64,000 nucleotides of DNA from Cetobacterium sp. ZOR0034 (GTDB lineage: Bacteria; Fusobacteriota; Fusobacteriia; Fusobacteriales; Fusobacteriaceae). The notes under the pieces were generated by a model. The model searched no databases and was not told where the DNA came from. It saw only the letters and a list, made by a program, of their open reading frames with translations. The translations under genes were made by a program, and so were the position numbers. Location: contig NZ_JTLI01000029.1 of assembly GCF_000799075.1 (NCBI RefSeq), positions 34,364 through 98,363 of the forward strand, read 5' to 3'. This document shows, one piece after another, positions 24,813-34,314 of this stretch; positions within the stretch are counted from its first letter, which is position 1; each line of letters starts with the position of its first letter.

Positions 24813-25838
24813 TTACGCTTTTACAAAATATTCTCTTGTTTTATTAGATATTCCGACTAGTATTAACATCACAGGAACCTCTACTAAAACACCAACTACA
24901 GTTGCTAATGTAGCACCTGAATTCAAGCCAAATAAAGATATTGACACTGCCACTGCTAACTCAAAGAAGTTACTGGCCCCAATCATTCCTGCTGGTGAAG
25001 CTATCTCATGAGGAAGTTTCCAAACTTTAGCCCATCCATATGCTAAGAAGAAAATAAAGAACGTTTGAATTGTTAATGGTATAGATATTAATAAAATATC
25101 CAAAGGATTGTCTATTATTTTTCTTCCTTGGAAAGAGAAAATTATTGTTAATGTCAATAGTAATCCTGTTATCGTTATTTTATCAAACTTTTTTATAAAT
25201 ATATTTTTAAAATAATCTAGTCCTTTTGATTTTATAATATAATGTCTTGAAGTTACACCTAAAATTAGTGGAATAACTACAAATAAAACAACTGAAAGAA
25301 TCAGTGTATCATATGGAACAACAACATTACTTATTCCTAATAATAGTGCTACAATCGGTACAAAACCTATTAATAATATTAAATCATTCACAGCAACTTG
25401 AACCAAAGTATAAGCTGGATTTCCTTTTGTAAGTTGACTCCAAACAAAAACCATAGCTGTACAAGGTGCTGCACCTAAAAGTACGGCTCCAGCAATATAT
25501 TCATCTGCTAAATTTAAAGGTATTAAATTTTTAAAAATAACTTTAAAGAATAACACTGATATAGCATACATTGTAAATGGTTTAATTAACCAGTTAGTTA
25601 CACAAGTAACTGTTAATCCTTTTGTATTTTTTGTTGCATTCATTATAGATGTAAAATCGATTTTCAACATCATTGGATAAATCATAAGCCAGATTAAAAT
25701 AGCTACTGGTATTGATACATTTGAATATTCAAAAAGAGCTAAAGTCTCTGGTACTACTGGTGCAAATATTCCAATTGAAACCCCTAAAACTATACAAATT
25801 CCTACCCAAATTGATAGGTATTTCTCAAAAAATCCCAT
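24813..25838 (-). CDS. Acr3-family arsenite exporter
   Basis: The 341-residue protein has about ten hydrophobic segments. The family motif GAAPCTAMVFVWS with its conserved cysteine, and NDLILL downstream, identify the Acr3 branch of the bile/arsenite/riboflavin transporter superfamily. It would extrude As(III). No arsR or arsC is nearby, so control is unclear. It heads a two-gene operon with the CoA-disulfide reductase, and its ATG has an AGGAGG site. Confidence 0.85.
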   Translation of the reverse strand: MGFFEKYLSIWVGICIVLGVSIGIFAPVVPETLALFEYSNVSIPVAILIWLMIYPMMLKIDFTSIMNATKNTKGLTVTCVTNWLIKPFTMYAISVLFFKVIFKNLIPLNLADEYIAGAVLLGAAPCTAMVFVWSQLTKGNPAYTLVQVAVNDLILLIGFVPIVALLLGISNVVVPYDTLILSVVLFVVIPLILGVTSRHYIIKSKGLDYFKNIFIKKFDKITITGLLLTLTIIFSFQGRKIIDNPLDILLISIPLTIQTFFIFFLAYGWAKVWKLPHEIASPAGMIGASNFFELAVAVSISLFGLNSGATLATVVGVLVEVPVMLILVGISNKTREYFVKA

Positions 25839-25993
25839 TTTTCCTCCTAAATATTAATTTTTTCACATGAATAATCAATTATAATTTATCACAAAGCTTT
25901 TCTTTTGTAAATAAGAATATTATTATTTTCTAATATTATGAATAAAATCATATTTTGTATATTTTTTAAATAAAAATATCATTTTTTTATTTT

Positions 25994-26022
25994 TTGAACT
26001 GATTCATATACTATGGTATAAT
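25994..26022 (+). promoter_or_regulatory. Promoter of the Rpn-family gene
   Basis: TTGAAC (25994-25999), 17 bp, TATAAT (26017-26022). The rest of the 213-bp spacer is AT-rich, with no other structure seen. Confidence 0.65.
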
Positions 26023-26051
26023 CTAAATAAAACTAAAAGGAAGTGATTGAA

Positions 26052-26930
26052 ATGTGTACGAAATTATTTGAACCAAAAGTTGATTATGTATTTAAAAATC
26101 TATTTGGATCAGAAAAACATCCAAGAATATTGATATCCTTTTTAAATGCATGTATAAAACCAGAAAGTCCAATAGTTAGTGTTCAACTAAAAAATACAGA
26201 ATTATCAAAAGAATATATTGAAGATAGTTTCTCTAGATTAGATGTTTTAGCTAAAACAGATAAAGGAGAGATAATAAATATTGAAATGCAAAGAGCTGAT
26301 GAAAAAAATATGATAAAGCGTAGTCTTTACTATTGGTCAAAAGCTTTTTCTGGAGAATATGGAGGAAAAAGTAGATATAGGGAACTTCCTAGAACTATCT
26401 GTATAAATGTTATAGATTTTAATCTTTTGTTAGAAGAAAATTATCATAATAAATATATTTTAAAAAATGCTAAAACTAGTAATATTTTAACTGATACTAT
26501 GGAAATACATTTTATTGAACTGCCAAAAATGAAAGAGATTGATACCAAAGACGCTCTTAGTATGTGGACAGCATTTATAAATGATCCAAATGATGATAAA
26601 GTTATCGAACTAGAAAGCATGCTTGAAGAACTTCATGAAGCTCGAATTGAATTAGCAAGAATAAGTAGAGACCCAAAAGAAGCTGAAAATTATAGACTTC
26701 GTCAAAATGCGATGAACGAAAGAATGAATGCACTTTTAGAAGCTGAAGATAAAGGAATTGCTAAAGGCATAGCTCAGGGTATGGCTCAAGGTATAGCTCG
26801 AGGTATCGCAGAAGGAGAAAAATTAGCTAAATTAGAAATTGCTAAGACTTCATTACAAAATGGATTAAGTCCTGACATTATAACTCAAATAACTGGATTA
26901 ACTATTGAAGAGATTGAAAATTTGAAATAA
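26052..26930 (+). CDS. Rpn-family PD-(D/E)XK nuclease / putative transposase
   Basis: 292 residues from the ATG at 26052, 8 nt after AGGAAG. The N-terminal part has the family opening FEPKVDYVFKNLFGSE and nuclease residues SRLDVLAKTDKGEIINIEMQ (D, E-x-Q). It then has the SLYYWSKAF segment. The C-terminal region holds a run of GIAKG/GMAQG/GIARG-type five-residue repeats before a final helical tail. Members promote recA-independent recombination in E. coli or are orphan transposase-like. No terminal repeats flank it, so it is not an obvious mobile element. Confidence 0.85.
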   Translation: MCTKLFEPKVDYVFKNLFGSEKHPRILISFLNACIKPESPIVSVQLKNTELSKEYIEDSFSRLDVLAKTDKGEIINIEMQRADEKNMIKRSLYYWSKAFSGEYGGKSRYRELPRTICINVIDFNLLLEENYHNKYILKNAKTSNILTDTMEIHFIELPKMKEIDTKDALSMWTAFINDPNDDKVIELESMLEELHEARIELARISRDPKEAENYRLRQNAMNERMNALLEAEDKGIAKGIAQGMAQGIARGIAEGEKLAKLEIAKTSLQNGLSPDIITQITGLTIEEIENLK

Positions 26931-27034
26931 AGATATTTTAAATAAACCCTATATCATTTATTCAAAATTTATGATAAAATTTAAATATTGTTTGTAAAAA
27001 ATAAATTTAATAAATAGATTAGGAGTAAAAATTT

Positions 27035-28588
27035 ATGAGTATTTTAGATGTAAAAGACGTAAGTCATGGATTTGGTTCTAGAGTTATTCTTGAAAACGCC
27101 TCATTCAGACTTTTAAAAGGTGAGCATGTTGGTCTTGTTGGAGCCAACGGAGAAGGAAAATCTACTTTCCTTAACATTATAACTGGTAAACTTATGCCTG
27201 ATGAAGGTAAAGTTTCATGGTGTAATCACATAACTACTGGTTACCTTGACCAATATAGTACTTTAGAAAAAGGAAAAACAATCAGAGATATCTTAAAATC
27301 AGCTTTTGCTGGAATGTTCCAACTTGAACAAGACATCATGGATCTTTATACAAAAATGGGAGATTGTACTCCTGAAGAGATGGACGAAATCTTAGAGGAG
27401 ATTGGAGAGATTCAAAGTATCCTTGAAGGAGGAGATTTCTATAATCTTGACTCTAAAATAGAGGAATATGCAGCTGGATTAGGTCTATTAGATATCGGAC
27501 TTGAAAAAGATGTATCAGAGCTTTCTGGAGGACAAAGAGCAAAGATTCTTCTAGCTAAAGTACTTCTAGAAAATCCAATGATTCTTATACTAGATGAGCC
27601 TACAAACTTCCTAGATGAAGATCATATAATCTGGTTAAAGAACTTCTTACAAAACTATGAGAATGCTTTTATTCTAGTTTCACACGATATTCCATTCTTA
27701 AATGATGTTACAAACGTAATTTATCATATAGAAGCTGCTGAGTTAACTAGATATACTGGAGACTACTACCAATTTAGAGAGATGTATGAACTGAAAAAGA
27801 GACAAATCGAATCAGCTTATAAAAAGCAACAAAAAGAGATTGCTCATCTTCAAGATTTCATAGCTCGTAACAAAGCTAGAGTTGCTACGACAAACTTAGC
27901 AAAAGATAGACAAAAGAAACTTGATCGTATGGATATAATTGAGATTGCTAGAGAGAAACCAAAACCAATATTCGGATTTAAAACTGCTCGTACTCCATCT
28001 AGAGAGATTATAACAGTTAAAGATCTTGTTATCGGATATGATGAGCCATTAACAAAACCACTTAACTTCACAATTGAACGTAATCAAAAAATTGCCATCA
28101 AAGGAGTTAACGGTTTAGGAAAATCAACTCTTTTAAATACAATTTTAAAAAATATAAAAGCTTTATCTGGGGAGATTGAGCATGGACAATTCTTAGAAGT
28201 TGGATACTTCAAACAAGAAGAGGAAAGTTCAACAACAACTGCTCTAGATGAGTTCTGGAATGAGTTCCCTGGACTTACAAATGCAGAAGTTAGAGCTGCT
28301 CTTGCTAGATGTGGATTAACTACCGACCATATCACAAGTCAAATGCGTGTTCTTTCTGGAGGAGAAAATGCAAAAGTTAGACTTGCTAAAATCATGAACC
28401 GTGAAATAAACTTCTTAGTTCTAGATGAGCCTACAAATCACTTAGATATTGATGCTAAAGAGGAACTTAAAAGAGCAATAAAAGAGTTTAATGGAACTGT
28501 TTTAATGGTAAGTCACGAACCAGAATTCTATATGGACGTTGCTACTGAAATTTGGAACGTTGAAGATTGGACGACTAAAATTATATAA
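27035..28588 (+). CDS. ABC-F family ATPase (YbiT-like)
   Basis: The 517-residue protein has two ABC domains and no membrane segment. Domain 1 has GANGEGKST, LSGGQRAK and LDEPTNFLD. Domain 2 has GVNGLGKST, LSGGENAKVRLA and LDEPTNHLD. A linker of about 80 residues (FREMYELKKRQIESAYKKQQ onward) is the P-site tRNA interaction motif. ABC-F proteins act on the ribosome. This length and linker fit the YbiT/EttA-like housekeeping group better than the resistance types. It is a single gene with its own terminator. Confidence 0.9.
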   Translation: MSILDVKDVSHGFGSRVILENASFRLLKGEHVGLVGANGEGKSTFLNIITGKLMPDEGKVSWCNHITTGYLDQYSTLEKGKTIRDILKSAFAGMFQLEQDIMDLYTKMGDCTPEEMDEILEEIGEIQSILEGGDFYNLDSKIEEYAAGLGLLDIGLEKDVSELSGGQRAKILLAKVLLENPMILILDEPTNFLDEDHIIWLKNFLQNYENAFILVSHDIPFLNDVTNVIYHIEAAELTRYTGDYYQFREMYELKKRQIESAYKKQQKEIAHLQDFIARNKARVATTNLAKDRQKKLDRMDIIEIAREKPKPIFGFKTARTPSREIITVKDLVIGYDEPLTKPLNFTIERNQKIAIKGVNGLGKSTLLNTILKNIKALSGEIEHGQFLEVGYFKQEEESSTTTALDEFWNEFPGLTNAEVRAALARCGLTTDHITSQMRVLSGGENAKVRLAKIMNREINFLVLDEPTNHLDIDAKEELKRAIKEFNGTVLMVSHEPEFYMDVATEIWNVEDWTTKII

Positions 28589-28596
28589 ATTTATAT

Positions 28597-28630
28597 AAAA
28601 TCTGTTGATAATTTATCAGCAGATTTTTTT
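28597..28630 (+). terminator. Terminator of the ABC-F gene
   Basis: Stem AAAATCTGTTGATAA/TTATCAGCAGATTTT (one G-U), then a T run. Confidence 0.85.
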
Positions 28631-28662
28631 ATTAAAAAATTTTTAAACTTTTCAAAAAAAAC

Positions 28663-28691
28663 TTGCTTTTTTTCATTTAACAGTTTATAAT
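28663..28691 (+). promoter_or_regulatory. Promoter of the small exported protein
   Basis: TTGCTT (28663-28668), 17 bp, TATAAT (28686-28691), 56 bp before the start codon. Confidence 0.65.
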
Positions 28692-28747
28692 TTATCCATA
28701 AATGAAATCATTACAAATTTAAAAAAGTAATAAAAAGGAGGCATATA

Positions 28748-28933
28748 ATGAAAATATTACTAGCAACTTCTATTCTTACTTTATCTTTAATGGCATACAG
28801 CACAGAAAAAACATATTCAGTTCCAGCTACTGGTACTTTAATGAAATATACAACTCAAGATAATAACAACAAGAACTTAGATACAAAATATTTTTCTGCA
28901 ACAGGTTCGTTAGCTTTTTATAACAATAATTAA
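28748..28933 (+). CDS. Small exported protein (61 aa), function unknown
   Basis: It has a full set of gene signals: a 17-bp-spaced promoter, an AAGGAGG site 6 nt before ATG, and a terminator just after the stop. The first ~18 residues form a signal peptide (MKILLATSILTLSLMAYS). The mature part of about 43 residues is polar and rich in Thr, Asn and Tyr, with no cysteines. I do not recognise a family. It stands alone between two terminators, so it is expressed independently. Confidence 0.65.
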   Translation: MKILLATSILTLSLMAYSTEKTYSVPATGTLMKYTTQDNNNKNLDTKYFSATGSLAFYNNN

Positions 28934-28937
28934 TTAA

Positions 28938-28980
28938 TAAAAAATCCACTAATTTTATGATAAATCAGTGGATTTTTTTA
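28938..28980. terminator. Bidirectional terminator
   Basis: Stem AATCCACT/AGTGGATT (28943-28950 and 28967-28974) with A and T tails, between convergent genes. Confidence 0.85.
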
Positions 28981-30126
28981 TTATTTTTTTAATTTTATTT
29001 TAGTTTTATATCTATTTAGCCATGCATTTAAAGAATTAGAATTTTTCTTTTTCAAATCTCTCTTATTGTGCTGCTCTCCAAATATTAAATCAACTATATG
29101 AAGCGTTTTTGTTTCTCCAACTTCTAAAGCCTCTCTACATCCAGCACAATATGTCAAAATATTTCCTGTGCTACTGCTTTCTGCTCTTTTTTTCCTAACC
29201 TCTTCACTTATCTCTGAAGCAACCGTAGCTACCATTCCTCCGAGTCCACAGCATCTTGTTTTCTCCTTCGAGTATTCAAACTCCTCATATTCATATCCCA
29301 ACTCATTCACAATCCACCTAACTCCATCTTGAATGGACTTCTCAAATCTAGTTGGACATGAATCATGAATATTAAATTTAAGATCAGATCCGATTCCTAT
29401 ATTGATTTTTTCTTCAGGCAATCCTATTTCTGGTAGTAGCTCCCACAAAGATATTATTTCTATATCTAAATCTTTCTTAAACATCTTATAACATGATTGA
29501 CATGCAACAACTATTTTTTCTACATTTTTTTCTTTAAATTGTTTTTCTAATTTTTCAAATTTTTTAGAAAATAACTCTGCCTCTCCAATATCTCTAGTTG
29601 GTTTACCACAACATGCTAACATCGATTGAACACTGTTATCTAATCTATCATTCAGATGATTTAATATGCTTTTAACCCCTGAAGGAGTGTAAGATGATAA
29701 AGAACACCCTGGAAAAAATAGATATTTTACATTTTCTTTCTGTGGATCAATATCTTTACTAAAAAATTTAGTCTCTCCTAAATATTGATGAACTTGTACA
29801 CCTTTATGACCTTTTAAAGGCGATTTTCCACTATTATCTTTAGTATACTCATCTCTTAAATCTTGAAAACTAGATTTTAAATCTAATTTTTTCGGACAAA
29901 CTAATTTACATTGATCACAAAGATTACAAGAAAAAGCTATCTTTGAATCCATATTTTTATATCCTTTTTCTAGATATTCACTGAATAACTCTTTCGGGCT
30001 TTCAGTATACCTATACATCATCGGACACTCTTTCATACAAAGTTTACAACTAGATTTTTTTCCAGAAGTTGCTAAACAGTTATCAGCTATATATTTCATT
30101 TTTGATTCCATAATTTTATTTGACAT
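28981..30126 (-). CDS. Fe-S oxidoreductase with two CCG domains (GlcF/HdrB-like)
   Basis: The 381-residue protein has an N-terminal ferredoxin-like pair (CKLCMKECP and CNLCDQCKLVCP), then two cysteine-rich CCG domains (FPGCSLSSY...ACCGKP, ACQSCY, and ...RCCGLGG...YCAGC). Such subunits pass electrons between a flavin dehydrogenase and a quinone or thiol. It is transcribed divergently from a mercuric reductase-like flavoprotein. The shared 136-bp spacer suggests joint control of a redox unit. Confidence 0.85.
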   Translation of the reverse strand: MSNKIMESKMKYIADNCLATSGKKSSCKLCMKECPMMYRYTESPKELFSEYLEKGYKNMDSKIAFSCNLCDQCKLVCPKKLDLKSSFQDLRDEYTKDNSGKSPLKGHKGVQVHQYLGETKFFSKDIDPQKENVKYLFFPGCSLSSYTPSGVKSILNHLNDRLDNSVQSMLACCGKPTRDIGEAELFSKKFEKLEKQFKEKNVEKIVVACQSCYKMFKKDLDIEIISLWELLPEIGLPEEKINIGIGSDLKFNIHDSCPTRFEKSIQDGVRWIVNELGYEYEEFEYSKEKTRCCGLGGMVATVASEISEEVRKKRAESSSTGNILTYCAGCREALEVGETKTLHIVDLIFGEQHNKRDLKKKNSNSLNAWLNRYKTKIKLKK

Positions 30127-30262
30127 GAATTCTCCTCTATCTATATCTTTATTTTCATCAAAATAACTAGTAACTTTTTTGTAACTGATTGATATAGTGT
30201 AATTAATATGTTACATTATATATTATACTATAATTGTCATCATATTTTAAGGAGGTTTTTTT

Positions 30263-31588
30263 ATGTACCATACAATTGTTTTAGGCGGTGGAGCAGGTGG
30301 ACTTACAACTTCTATTGGACTTGCATCTGCTGGAAAAAAAGTTCTTCTTATTGAAAAAGAAAATCTTGGTGGAGAGTGTACTTGGAGTGGCTGTATCGCT
30401 TCTAAAAGCTTTATCTCTGCGACTAAAACTTCTAAAAATCTAAAAGAGGTTTTAGAGAAAACTCTTAAAAATATACATAAAGTTGGTGACAGTGAATTAC
30501 CACATATCTCTAACTTCAAAAATATAGACTTAGTTATTGGTAAAGGAAGTTTTGTAGATAAAAATAGTATTATTGTAAACGACACTATATACAAAGGAAA
30601 AAATATTGTAATCTCTACTGGAAGTTCTCCTTTTATTCCAAATATAAAAGGATTAGAAAAAATTGATTACTTAACAAACCAAAATTTTTTCTATATAAAA
30701 GATGATTACAGTAGTATGATTATGATTGGAGCTGGGATAATCTCTTTAGAACTAGCTTTTCCTCTTAAAAAACTTGGAATAGATGTCACAATTTTAGAAA
30801 AATCTAACCTTTTTCTTCCTAATATGGAAGACGAAATTAGAGAGTTCTATTCTAAACGATTAAAAGAAGAGGGTATTGATTTATTCTTAAACTGTGAAGA
30901 GATAGAGATTTTATCTTTTGATGAATCCAATAAAAAAGTTTTAATAAAAACAAATCACAAAAATTTTGAAACTGAAAAAGTTTTTATATCTACTGGAAGA
31001 GTTCCTAATTTAAAAGATTTAAATTTAGAAAAAGCTGGTATTGAGTTCAACAATAAAGGCATTGTTGTTGACAAATATATGAGAACATCATCTAAAAATA
31101 TATTCTCTATTGGAGATGTAGCATCACCTCTTAAATTTTCACACGTAGCTGGATATCACGGTGAAACAGTTGTCAGAAATCTTCTGTTCCCTTATATTAT
31201 GAAATCGATAAATTATTCTAATATTCCTTGGACAATATTTGGTGAAACTGAGGTTTCTAAAGTTGGACTGAGTGAAGATGAAGCTAAAACTAAATATAAA
31301 AAAATATATACATACAATTTGGATGAAAATAATGATAGAAGTTTAATCACGTTTGAAAAAAATTTCTATTTAAAGGTTATTTGTGACAATAAATTTAATA
31401 TTGTAGGAGCTACATGCATAGGTGAAAGAGCTGGAGAACTTATTGGCTTTTTACAACTCATGATTGGAAATAAAATTAAGTTTTATAAAGCTATGAAATC
31501 TATTCAAGCTTACCCTACATATACTTACTATATAAGAAACCTGTCTAAAAAAGCTTATATAGATCATTTAAAAAGCTATTTACCATAA
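30263..31588 (+). CDS. FAD-dependent disulfide oxidoreductase (mercuric reductase/lipoamide dehydrogenase-like)
   Basis: The 441-residue protein has FAD motif VLGGGAGGLTTS, redox pair GGECTWSGC (C-x4-C), NAD motif MIGAGIISLE and FSIGDVA. The C-terminal dimer domain ends with the catalytic-type region AYPTYTYYIRN, where lipoamide dehydrogenases have HxHPT. The usual His is not evident, so it may not act on lipoamide. It heads a plus-strand operon with a TVP38 protein and a YnjBCD-like transporter, as in the E. coli ydj/ynj region. The physiological substrate is unknown. Confidence 0.83.
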   Translation: MYHTIVLGGGAGGLTTSIGLASAGKKVLLIEKENLGGECTWSGCIASKSFISATKTSKNLKEVLEKTLKNIHKVGDSELPHISNFKNIDLVIGKGSFVDKNSIIVNDTIYKGKNIVISTGSSPFIPNIKGLEKIDYLTNQNFFYIKDDYSSMIMIGAGIISLELAFPLKKLGIDVTILEKSNLFLPNMEDEIREFYSKRLKEEGIDLFLNCEEIEILSFDESNKKVLIKTNHKNFETEKVFISTGRVPNLKDLNLEKAGIEFNNKGIVVDKYMRTSSKNIFSIGDVASPLKFSHVAGYHGETVVRNLLFPYIMKSINYSNIPWTIFGETEVSKVGLSEDEAKTKYKKIYTYNLDENNDRSLITFEKNFYLKVICDNKFNIVGATCIGERAGELIGFLQLMIGNKIKFYKAMKSIQAYPTYTYYIRNLSKKAYIDHLKSYLP

Positions 31589-31606
31589 TCTACTTGGAGG
31601 TGAATC

Positions 31607-32275
31607 TTGAAAAATAACAAAAAAAGAATAGTAAAATTGTTCATTCTAATCTTTATAGCTTTTCTCTTCTTTCTATTCTTTAAATATGATGGAGTGAAAT
31701 ATATAAAAGATAAAGAGCAATTAAAAACATTAATAGAAAGTTTTGGAATCTTAGCTCCTTTAAGTTACATATTACTTTACTGTATTGTAACTGTTACAAC
31801 AATATCAACTCTTCCTCTTAGTTTGGCAGGTGGAGTACTATTTGGACCAGTTTATGGAATTATTTATACTATGATTGGAGCTAGTTTTGGAATGATGTCT
31901 TCATTTTTAATAGCTAGATATATTGCTAAAGATTTCATTGAACGAAAGTTTTCAAATCTACAGATTTTTAAAAAAATAAATGAAGGAGTTAAAAAAGATG
32001 GTCCATTTATTCTTGCAGTAACGAGATTATTGCCTATATTTCCTTTTGGAATTCAAAACTATCTTTACGGATTAACCTCTATCAGTTTTTTTAAATATAC
32101 TATCTTTTCTATAATATTTATTTTACCCGGAACTTCAGTTTTCGTCTTACTTGCTGGAGCTATATCTGCTGGAAATACAAAAGATGCAGCTAAAATATCT
32201 TTAATCGCATCGCTAATATTTTTAGCTCTGACTATTATTACTAAAATTATTCAAAATAAAATAAAAAACAGATAG
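31607..32275 (+). CDS. TVP38/TMEM64-family (DedA-like) membrane protein
   Basis: 222 residues with about six hydrophobic segments. The family core GGVLFGPVYGIIYTMIGASFGMMSSFLIAR and the motif TRLLPIFPFGIQNYLYGLTSI are clear. These proteins are scramblase- or transporter-like and support membrane lipid or ion balance. The start is TTG at 31607 after TTGGAGG, since no ATG lies near. It sits 18 bp after the flavoprotein gene. E. coli YdjX/YdjZ of this family lie beside ynjBCD. Confidence 0.85.
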   Translation: MKNNKKRIVKLFILIFIAFLFFLFFKYDGVKYIKDKEQLKTLIESFGILAPLSYILLYCIVTVTTISTLPLSLAGGVLFGPVYGIIYTMIGASFGMMSSFLIARYIAKDFIERKFSNLQIFKKINEGVKKDGPFILAVTRLLPIFPFGIQNYLYGLTSISFFKYTIFSIIFILPGTSVFVLLAGAISAGNTKDAAKISLIASLIFLALTIITKIIQNKIKNR

Positions 32276-32283
32276 GAGATTCT

Positions 32284-33447
32284 ATGTTAAAGAAAATTAT
32301 TAAACCACTACTTCCTATTCTCTTGATTGGGATTGTTATAGGATGTGGAAAAAAAGAAAACAATGAAGTTAACATATATATGTGGGGTGGCTCAAAAGAG
32401 ATTAACACCTTTATGGATGACATTGTTATTCCAGCAATTTCAAAAAAAGAAAATATTACTTTAAAAAGAGTTCCAATTGTTGATATTAAAGATGTTGTAA
32501 ATAAACTTATAATAGAAAAACAAGCTGGTAAAAAAAATGGAACTATCGATGTTTTATGGGTTAATGGTGAAAACTTTAAAGCCTTAAAAGATGCTGAGGT
32601 TCTTGAAAAAAATATTTTAGCTAAAATTGATAATAAAAACATAATAAAAGAAAGCACAACAGTTAAAGATTTTGGTGAAACTATTGATGGATTAGAGGTT
32701 CCTTTTGGAGAAGCTCAGTTCAACTTTATCTATAATACAGCCAAAGGAGAGATTCCTTTCAGTAATTGGATGACTTTATCTCAGTATGTAAAAAATAATC
32801 CTGAAAAATTTACATATCCAAATACCTCTAATTTTACTGGTAGTGCTTTTGTAAGAAATATCGCTATCGATATTCTTGGATATGATGAGATTTCAAAAAT
32901 GACTACTGATGAACTTAAAGCTAACTTAAATATTGTTTGGAATTTTTTAAATGAGATAGAACCATATCTTTGGAGAAAAGGTGAAACATATCCAGAGTCA
33001 GAAGGAAAATTAGATTTATTATATTCAGCTGGTGAAGTTGATATCACGATGGGATATACAATTAATAAGGTTAATTCAAAAATTGAATCTGGGGATTACC
33101 CCGTAACGTCAAAAAGTTTCCTACTAGATAAAGGAACTCTTTTTAATAATCACTACTTAGCGATTCCAGAAAACTCTGCTAATAAAAATGCTGCCTTAAA
33201 AGTTATAAATGAACTGGTTTCACCAGAGATACAACTGCTTAAACAAGATCCTAAAAATTGGGGTGACTTTACAATTTTAGATATGAAAAAACTACCGACT
33301 GAAGCTGTTCAAAAGTTTATTTTATTAAATAAAAGTGATAAAATCCCATCATCAGAGGAGCTTGCAGAGAAAAGAGTGATGGAGTTAACTCCTGAAAAGT
33401 TAGAGATTATAGACAAAGGTTGGTTAGAATACGTTGGTAAAAATTAA
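32284..33447 (+). CDS. ABC transporter substrate-binding lipoprotein (YnjB-like)
   Basis: The 387-residue protein has a lipoprotein signal ending in IGIVIGCG (lipid-bearing Cys near 22). A type II binding fold follows, with WGGSKEINTFMDD and IDVLWVNGENF, as in the YnjB group. The ligand of this group is not firmly known; related proteins bind thiamine, polyamines or metals. The two permeases and ATPase follow directly. Confidence 0.82.
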   Translation: MLKKIIKPLLPILLIGIVIGCGKKENNEVNIYMWGGSKEINTFMDDIVIPAISKKENITLKRVPIVDIKDVVNKLIIEKQAGKKNGTIDVLWVNGENFKALKDAEVLEKNILAKIDNKNIIKESTTVKDFGETIDGLEVPFGEAQFNFIYNTAKGEIPFSNWMTLSQYVKNNPEKFTYPNTSNFTGSAFVRNIAIDILGYDEISKMTTDELKANLNIVWNFLNEIEPYLWRKGETYPESEGKLDLLYSAGEVDITMGYTINKVNSKIESGDYPVTSKSFLLDKGTLFNNHYLAIPENSANKNAALKVINELVSPEIQLLKQDPKNWGDFTILDMKKLPTEAVQKFILLNKSDKIPSSEELAEKRVMELTPEKLEIIDKGWLEYVGKN

Positions 33448-34312
33448 AAAGTATATATTTATAACTCCTTTTTTAATATATATTTCAGTATTTTTTTTAT
33501 ATGGCTTATACTACGTTTTTATGACCTCTATTGGATTTAACAGAATTCTAAGTCCTTCCTACTTTACTTTAGATTTTTATCGTGAAATTTTAAGCTCAAA
33601 AGAAGTTTATGAGAGTTTTATTTACACAATAAAAATAAATACAATATCTGCTTTTATTTCAATTACTTTAACAGTAGTTTTGTTGTTTCTAATATTTTTA
33701 GGAAAAAGAAAGAATTATTCTCATATAAAACTATTTCAAAAGATTGTTGAATCTCCAACTTTTATTCCTTATCTTGTAAGTGCCTATGGTATTTTACTCG
33801 TATTTATGAAAAACGGGATTCTTCATAATCTTTTTCTTAAATTTGGAATCTTATCGAGTAACCAATTTCCAATTCTAACAAATGAGAAATATGGTATTAG
33901 TATAATTCTTACATATATCTGGAAAACCTTACCTTTTATGACCATGATGGCTCTTCCAATAATGTTTAGAGTTGAAAAGAAATGGGATTCTTTAGGTAAA
34001 ATCTATAACTTAAGTAACTTAAAGTTTTTTAAAAAAATAATATTACCTTTAATTTTACCAAACTTAGGAGTTAGTTTCTTTATAGTTTTAAGCTATCTCT
34101 TTGCATCATTTGAAACTCCCTATATTTTAGGAGTAACTCATCCAAGAGTTTTATCAGTATTGGTCTTCGATATGTATGCAAAAGGAAGTTTGGATTTGAG
34201 AGGTAAAATAATGGTTTTAAATATATTAATCTCTTGTATAAGTTTAATTTTTGCTGGAGCTATATATTTCATTTTTAAATATTTTACAAAATTTGAAGAT
34301 AGAGAGTGGTAA
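33434..34312 (+). CDS. ABC transporter permease (YnjC N-terminal-like)
   Basis: The 292-residue permease has six hydrophobic segments and an EAA-like loop near NLSNLKFFKKIILPLILPNL. It begins with a TTG inside the last codons of the binding protein gene, so translation is coupled. E. coli YnjC is a single long protein with two permease halves; here the halves are separate genes. The start codon is the least certain part. Confidence 0.82.
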   Translation: MVKIKKYIFITPFLIYISVFFLYGLYYVFMTSIGFNRILSPSYFTLDFYREILSSKEVYESFIYTIKINTISAFISITLTVVLLFLIFLGKRKNYSHIKLFQKIVESPTFIPYLVSAYGILLVFMKNGILHNLFLKFGILSSNQFPILTNEKYGISIILTYIWKTLPFMTMMALPIMFRVEKKWDSLGKIYNLSNLKFFKKIILPLILPNLGVSFFIVLSYLFASFETPYILGVTHPRVLSVLVFDMYAKGSLDLRGKIMVLNILISCISLIFAGAIYFIFKYFTKFEDREW

Positions 34313-34314
34313 TC

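Noticed and set aside
26755..26830. CRISPR-like short repeats in the Rpn gene
   Set aside because: They are in-frame five-codon repeats in a coding region, without spacers.
30127..30262. A defined promoter between the divergent Fe-S and flavoprotein genes
   Set aside because: Several TATAAT-like words but none with a well-spaced -35; left unassigned.
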